From DATFLL01 sp035267785 (GTDB lineage: Bacteria; Pseudomonadota; Gammaproteobacteria; DATFLL01): a stretch of DNA of 8,968 bases. The stretch covers positions 1 to 8,968 of the forward strand of contig DATFLL010000076.1 in the NCBI GenBank assembly GCA_035267785.1. The letters are read 5' to 3'. Both the position numbers and the translations under genes were made by a program. The notes under the pieces were generated by a model, which saw only the letters and a program-made list of their open reading frames with translations, ran no database searches and was not told where the DNA came from. Below, piece by piece: positions 5,980-8,968 of the stretch. Within the stretch, counting starts at the first letter, position 1. Each line of letters opens with the position of its first letter.

Positions 5980-6495
5980 ATGACACTCAAGGCCAAGCTC
6001 TGGTGCACCGGGATTGCGGCCCTGCTGGTGGCGGTCATCGCCGGGCTGCTCCTGAAGTTCGTTGTACTGGGCCACACTGTGCCGGCCGCGGACGGGCGCA
6101 CCGCCATTATGCTCAATGCCTCCGAGCGCCAGGTCGTGCTGGGCGAGATGCGCCAGTTCCTGGCCGGCATCCAGACCATCACCGGCGCACTGGCCCACGA
6201 CCCGGTGTCCAGCGCCGACCTGCAAACCGTCGCGACGACGGCGCGCTCCCTGGGCACGGCGGCGAGCCGCGGCGTGCCGGGCAGCCTGATGGGCAAGCTG
6301 CCGCTCGGCTTCAAGCAACTCGGGCTGAGCGTGCACCGGGATTTCGATCAGATGGCCCAGGACGCCGAAGACCTCGGCGACCCCAAGCACACCTTGACCC
6401 AGCTCAGCGCCACACTGAACAAGTGCGTGGCCTGCCATGCGGCCTACCAGATACCCGGTCCCATTCCCGGCCCGGCGGCGGGGGGTGAGCGATGA
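5980..6495 (+). CDS. Membrane-anchored class II (c'-like) cytochrome c
   Basis: A 171-aa protein. Residues about 7-30 form one hydrophobic N-terminal helix after a Lys-containing start, without a clear cleavage site, so the protein is probably anchored with the domain in the periplasm. The rest is helical and ends in CVACH (C149, C152, H153), the heme c site near the C terminus, as in cytochrome c' / class II cytochromes. Cytochromes c' have an open heme site that binds NO and are often linked to NO tolerance; others of the class only transfer electrons. The short proline/glycine tail after the heme site is dispensable-looking. AGGAG (5968-5972) sits 7 nt before the ATG, overlapping the previous stop. 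The stop overlaps the next start as ATGA (6492-6495), so the two proteins are probably made together. Heme attachment is near certain; NO binding is inference. Confidence 0.87.
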   Translation: MTLKAKLWCTGIAALLVAVIAGLLLKFVVLGHTVPAADGRTAIMLNASERQVVLGEMRQFLAGIQTITGALAHDPVSSADLQTVATTARSLGTAASRGVPGSLMGKLPLGFKQLGLSVHRDFDQMAQDAEDLGDPKHTLTQLSATLNKCVACHAAYQIPGPIPGPAAGGER

Positions 6496-7229
6496 AGGTC
6501 CAGCTGCTGGTCTCCGAATGGTGCGCTTCGTGTCACCAGGCCGAGCGCGTGTGGCGCGAGGTGGCCGAGGAACGGGCCATCGATTTCGCGGTGGTCGACA
6601 TGGGCCAGCCCGAGGGCAAGGCCCTGGTCAGCGAGCTGCGCCTGAAGACCATTCCCGCCCTGGTCATCGACCGCGAGCTCAAAGCCGTGGGCGTGCAGAC
6701 CAAGTCCGAGGCGCTGGCCCTGGTCGGCGACGCCCCGACGCGCCAGGCCTCGGCGGTGCGCCACGTCGGCCTGGGCATGGAGCGCTCCAGCCGCATCGCG
6801 GTGCTCGCCTCCATGGGCTATCTCTTCCTCGCTGGTGCGGCCCTGCCCGTCTACGGCGGCTTCTTCGCCGACGGCCCGGCCCGCGTCGCGCCCCTGCATG
6901 TGCTCACGCTGGGCTTTCTGGTGTTCCTGATCTACGGCCTGGCCGAGCACATGCTGCCGCGCTTTACCGGCAACCCCATCCGGCTCGGTCCCTGGCCCTG
7001 GGTCCAGCAGGGGCTGAGCCACCTCGGGCTGTGGCTGTTCTTCGCGGGGTTCTGGTGGCAGCTGCACGCGGTGCTGGTGACCGGCGCGCTGCTCGCCTGG
7101 AGTGGGCTGGCACTATTCGCGTTTCGGATCTGGCCGGTTCTGTGGCCTACCCTCTGGCCGGGCGGTCGCGAAGGCGGGCCGGGTGAGCTCAAGGGCATCG
7201 GCGTGCAAACCGAGCCGCCGCGCAGCTGA
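6492..7229 (+). CDS. Thioredoxin-like domain fused to a four-helix heme-copper/NnrS-like membrane module
   Basis: A 245-aa protein. Residues 1-80 are a thioredoxin/glutaredoxin-like domain: beta strand, then CASC (C11-C14) followed by H15, and the cis-proline region TIPALVID (53-60). There is no signal peptide, so the domain is cytoplasmic. Four helices follow near 103-121, 134-152, 173-191 and 193-215. H136, H153-MLPRF (153-158), LGLW (178-181), H192 and W203 match H43, H60-VLPRF, LGLW (85-88), H98 and W110 of the first operon protein, at an almost constant offset of 93. Loop charges put the LPRF loop inside, as in its paralogue. The start overlaps the cytochrome stop (ATGA). Likely role: coupling cytoplasmic thiols to membrane redox centres, perhaps with the lipoyl protein as partner. 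No named family is recognised for the full fusion; each half is moderately to well supported. Confidence 0.78.
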   Translation: MKVQLLVSEWCASCHQAERVWREVAEERAIDFAVVDMGQPEGKALVSELRLKTIPALVIDRELKAVGVQTKSEALALVGDAPTRQASAVRHVGLGMERSSRIAVLASMGYLFLAGAALPVYGGFFADGPARVAPLHVLTLGFLVFLIYGLAEHMLPRFTGNPIRLGPWPWVQQGLSHLGLWLFFAGFWWQLHAVLVTGALLAWSGLALFAFRIWPVLWPTLWPGGREGGPGELKGIGVQTEPPRS

Positions 7230-7316
7230 GCGGGTACCGGCGCGAAGCCAACGATAACCCCTTGTATTTCATGGGCTTGCACTCAGTCCGGCCGGGCAAT
7301 CGGAGGCGATTTGGCG

Positions 7317-7322
7317 TATACT
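7317..7322 (+). promoter_or_regulatory. Possible sigma-70 -10 element for moaA
   Basis: TATACT lies 55 bp before the moaA start and differs from TATAAT at one position. A convincing -35 is not seen (GGGCAA at 7294-7299 would be a poor match at 17 bp). No DNR box is present here, so moaA may have its own promoter apart from the upstream operon, whose end lacks a clear terminator. Confidence 0.4.
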
Positions 7323-7332
7323 AACGGCACCG

Positions 7333-7351
7333 GGCGCCGGTGGTCGGCGCC
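7333..7351 (+). other. Hairpin in the moaA leader
   Basis: GGCGCCG (7333-7339), 5-nt loop, CGGCGCC (7345-7351): a perfect 7-bp GC stem between the possible -10 and the moaA ATG. No T-run follows. The leader is far too short for a molybdenum-cofactor riboswitch; the hairpin may affect moaA translation, which also lacks a clear ribosome binding site. Confidence 0.4.
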
Positions 7352-7377
7352 GTTGAATTCGAGCCTGAATTATCGCC

Positions 7378-8382
7378 ATGTCCGCAACCTCCCCCGCAGC
7401 GAACCCATCCCTGGTCGACCCCTTCGGCCGGCGCATCGAATACGTGCGCCTGTCCGTCACGGACCGCTGCGACCTGCGCTGCTTCTACTGCATGCCCAAG
7501 GGCTACAAGGGCTTCGAGGAACCCGAGCACTGGCTCAGCTTCGAGGAGATCGAGCGCGTCATCCGCGCCTTCGGGACGCTGGGCACCCGGCGCATCCGCA
7601 TCACCGGCGGCGAGCCGCTGGTGCGCCACAACGTGCCCGAGCTGGCCGCACGCCTGGCCGCCCTGCCCGGCATCGACGACCTGTCGATGAGCACCAATGC
7701 CACGCGCCTGGAAAAGCACGCCGAGGCGCTGCACCGGGCCGGCGTCTCGCGCCTGAACGTCAGCCTGGACACCCTGCGGGCGGAGCGCTTTCGCGAGATC
7801 ACCGGCGGCAAGCTCGACAAAGTCCTGCGCGGGCTCATGGCCGCCAAGGCCGCCGGCTTTGCCCCCATCAAGATCAACATGGTCGTGATGAAGGACGTCA
7901 ACGAGGACGAGGTCGAGGACATGGTGCAGTTCTGCATCGAGCACGGCTTCACCCTGCGTTTCATCGAGACCATGCCGGTGGGCGACACCGGCCGCGACGC
8001 GGTCGACCACTATGTCGACCTGCAAGACGTCAAACACCGCCTGGGCGAGCGCTTCGAGCTGCTGCCCGGCGTGATGCCCGGCGGCGGCCCCGCGCGCTAC
8101 GTCCAGGTCGCCGGCACCGAGCTTCGCATCGGCTTCATCACGCCGATGTCCCAGCACTTCTGCGCCACCTGCAACCGCGTGCGCCTGTCCGTCGACGGCA
8201 CGCTGTACATGTGCCTCGGTCAGGACCACAACTACGAGCTGCGACCGCTGCTGCGCGCGGGCATCAGCGATACCGAGCTGCAAGAGCACATCCGCGAGGC
8301 CATCGGCCTCAAACCCGAACGCCACGAGTTCAACGAAAAGCCCGAGCAGGTCATACGCTTCATGTCCATGACGGGCGGGTAG
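7378..8382 (+). CDS. moaA: GTP 3',8-cyclase MoaA (molybdenum cofactor synthesis)
   Basis: Radical-SAM enzyme (334 aa) that, with MoaC, converts GTP to cyclic pyranopterin monophosphate, the first part of molybdenum cofactor synthesis. Seen: the N-terminal cluster C31-x3-C35-x2-C38 in TDRCDLRCFYCMP, the SAM-binding GGEP (77-80), the second cluster C262-x2-C265-x13-C279 in the C-terminal part, and the C-terminal Gly-Gly tail needed for activity. Length is normal for the family. The start ATG 7378 leaves a 14-residue lead before the DPFGR segment that begins most MoaA proteins; no other in-frame start fits better. It stands alone, 148 bp after the membrane-thioredoxin gene and without other moa genes in view. 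It provides cofactor for molybdoenzymes such as the SoeA encoded upstream. Confidence 0.97.
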   Translation: MSATSPAANPSLVDPFGRRIEYVRLSVTDRCDLRCFYCMPKGYKGFEEPEHWLSFEEIERVIRAFGTLGTRRIRITGGEPLVRHNVPELAARLAALPGIDDLSMSTNATRLEKHAEALHRAGVSRLNVSLDTLRAERFREITGGKLDKVLRGLMAAKAAGFAPIKINMVVMKDVNEDEVEDMVQFCIEHGFTLRFIETMPVGDTGRDAVDHYVDLQDVKHRLGERFELLPGVMPGGGPARYVQVAGTELRIGFITPMSQHFCATCNRVRLSVDGTLYMCLGQDHNYELRPLLRAGISDTELQEHIREAIGLKPERHEFNEKPEQVIRFMSMTGG

Positions 8383-8419
8383 CGCCGGGCCGAAACCGCC
8401 TTGCTGACCACGTTACTCT

Positions 8420-8449
8420 CCTGGGCCAGACCACCCCATGCAGCCCAGG
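8420..8449 (+). other. Inverted repeat downstream of moaA, possible weak terminator
   Basis: CCTGGGC (8420-8426) and GCCCAGG (8443-8449) form a perfect 7-bp stem with a 16-nt loop, 37 bp after the moaA stop. There is no T-run after it, so intrinsic termination is doubtful. Confidence 0.35.
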
Positions 8450-8450
8450 G

Positions 8451-8518
8451 GCGAGGTTCGAGTATCGAGGAAAAGTATTTGTTCCTCGCGCCTCGTCACT
8501 CGCTACTCGCTACTTGCC
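8451..8518. repeat. 7-bp-period inverted repeat (CTCGNNN family)
   Basis: The left arm has CGAG at 8452, 8459 and 8466; the right arm has CTCG at 8485, 8492, 8499 and 8506 and CTTG at 8513. All steps are exactly 7 bp, with constant CTCG and variable trinucleotides. The arms (8451-8471 and 8483-8503) match at 15 of 21 positions, and the mismatches fall in the variable positions. An AT-rich loop lies between them (8472-8482). It has the same design as the CAGTNNN arrays after soeB but a different core. It stops about 20 bp before the DsrE-family gene start. Confidence 0.75.
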
Positions 8519-8537
8519 GCCAGCAGGACTCATCCCC

Positions 8538-8968
8538 GTGAGACAGCTACTTACCGATCTGACATTCGCGGTGTTGGCGGTTGCCACCGTAGCGGCGGCG
8601 CCGGCGGCGTACGCGGCCAAACCGAGTACGGCGGCGCAGGTCGATGCCATTCTCGCCCGCGACGAGGCGCCGGCGGGGGTGGTGTTCGAGGTGAGCACGA
8701 CCGATTCGAATGCCCTGCGTTGGGCGCTGCCGCAGGTCAAACGCCAGGCGGCACGGCTGCGCGCGCACTTCCCCAAGCTGCCCATGGCCGTCGTCACCCA
8801 CGGGCGCGAGGAGTTCGCCCTGGAGCGCGGGCACCGCGCGGACAACGAGACGGTCCACCGCGAGGTCGAATCGCTGGTGGACAACCAGGACATCCCCGTG
8901 CACGTGTGCGAGACCTTCGCCGAGCGACACGGCGTGAGTGCCGAGCAATTTCCCGACTACGTCAACGT
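8538..8968 (+). CDS. DsrE-family protein with signal peptide, 5' part (runs off the window)
   Basis: An open frame from GTG 8538 reaches the window end with 143 complete codons. The first 26 residues are a signal peptide: R2, hydrophobic stretch 9-22, and AYA (24-26) before AKP. The mature part matches the DsrE-like intracellular sulfur oxidation family: FEVSTTDSNALRWAL (50-64), a MAVVTHGREEFAL segment (83-95), H107 and the VHVCETFAERHGV segment (121-133) with C124 at the place of the usual conserved cysteine, then FPDYV (138-142). DsrE-family proteins carry or transfer sulfur, but exported members such as this are poorly understood. GTG is chosen because it gives a full signal peptide and has AGGA (8525-8528) about 9 nt upstream; no ATG precedes the conserved part. 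The minus-strand open frames here are shadows. The neighbouring sulfite dehydrogenase fits a sulfur-oxidising host. Confidence 0.82.
   Translation, partial: MRQLLTDLTFAVLAVATVAAAPAAYAAKPSTAAQVDAILARDEAPAGVVFEVSTTDSNALRWALPQVKRQAARLRAHFPKLPMAVVTHGREEFALERGHRADNETVHREVESLVDNQDIPVHVCETFAERHGVSAEQFPDYVN

Noticed and set aside
5064..6314. Long minus-strand open frame (416 codons) opposite the four-gene operon
   Set aside because: It is the antisense shadow of high-GC genes; the plus strand has clear motifs (lipoyl lysine, helices) and good binding sites throughout.
7230..7377. Molybdenum cofactor riboswitch upstream of moaA
   Set aside because: Only about 55 nt lie between the likely -10 and the ATG, with one simple 7-bp hairpin; this is too short for the known multi-helix element.
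8547..8948. Minus-strand open frames opposite the DsrE-family gene
   Set aside because: The plus frame from GTG 8538 has a signal peptide and conserved DsrE motifs; the minus frames have no recognisable features.

Overview
The window reads as a high-GC proteobacterial chromosome. Codon use is strongly GC-rich throughout, and only the two repeat-bearing gaps between genes are visibly AT-richer. The gene content is a SoeABC-type sulfite dehydrogenase, a DNR-type nitric-oxide regulator and a DsrE-family protein. This suggests a sulfur-oxidising bacterium with denitrification or NO metabolism, most likely gammaproteobacterial (Chromatiales/Ectothiorhodospiraceae-like). The taxonomic guess is inference from gene content only.

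Layout. (1) 1-3205, plus strand: the 3' part of soeA (molybdopterin subunit), complete soeB (four [4Fe-4S] clusters) and complete soeC (DmsC-like membrane anchor). A 192-bp gap between soeB and soeC holds a perfect 13-bp hairpin over the soeB stop codon and two inverted arrays of a 7-bp-period repeat (CAGTNNN). A strong bidirectional terminator follows soeC. (2) 3289-5033, minus strand: a DUF2249-hemerythrin protein and a dnr-like Crp/Fnr regulator. They are separated by a hairpin terminator and a perfect FNR/DNR box (TTGAC-N4-GTCAA). (3) 5124-7229, plus strand, divergent from dnr and preceded by a second FNR/DNR box: a tight four-gene operon. It encodes a small four-helix membrane protein related to heme-copper oxidase subunit I or NnrS modules, a GcvH-like lipoyl-carrier protein, a membrane-anchored class II (c'-type) cytochrome c, and a thioredoxin-like domain fused to a second copy of the same four-helix module. 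(4) 7378-8382, plus: moaA, for molybdenum cofactor synthesis. (5) 8451-8518: a second, different 7-bp-period inverted repeat (CTCGNNN). (6) 8538 to the end, plus: the 5' part of a DsrE-family gene with a signal peptide, running off the window.

How the parts fit together. SoeABC would oxidise cytoplasmic sulfite and pass electrons to the quinone pool; MoaA supplies a step of its cofactor synthesis. The Dnr-like protein probably controls, through the two boxes, the DUF2249-hemerythrin gene and the four-gene operon, which makes both likely NO-responsive. The four-gene operon is the best candidate for an undescribed system. It combines a lipoyl carrier without any glycine-cleavage partners, a cytoplasmic thioredoxin-like domain, two paralogous His-conserving membrane modules and a periplasmic heme c. 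That is what a transmembrane thiol-to-heme electron relay tied to NO stress or denitrification would look like. This role is inference; the gene order, motifs and boxes are seen directly.
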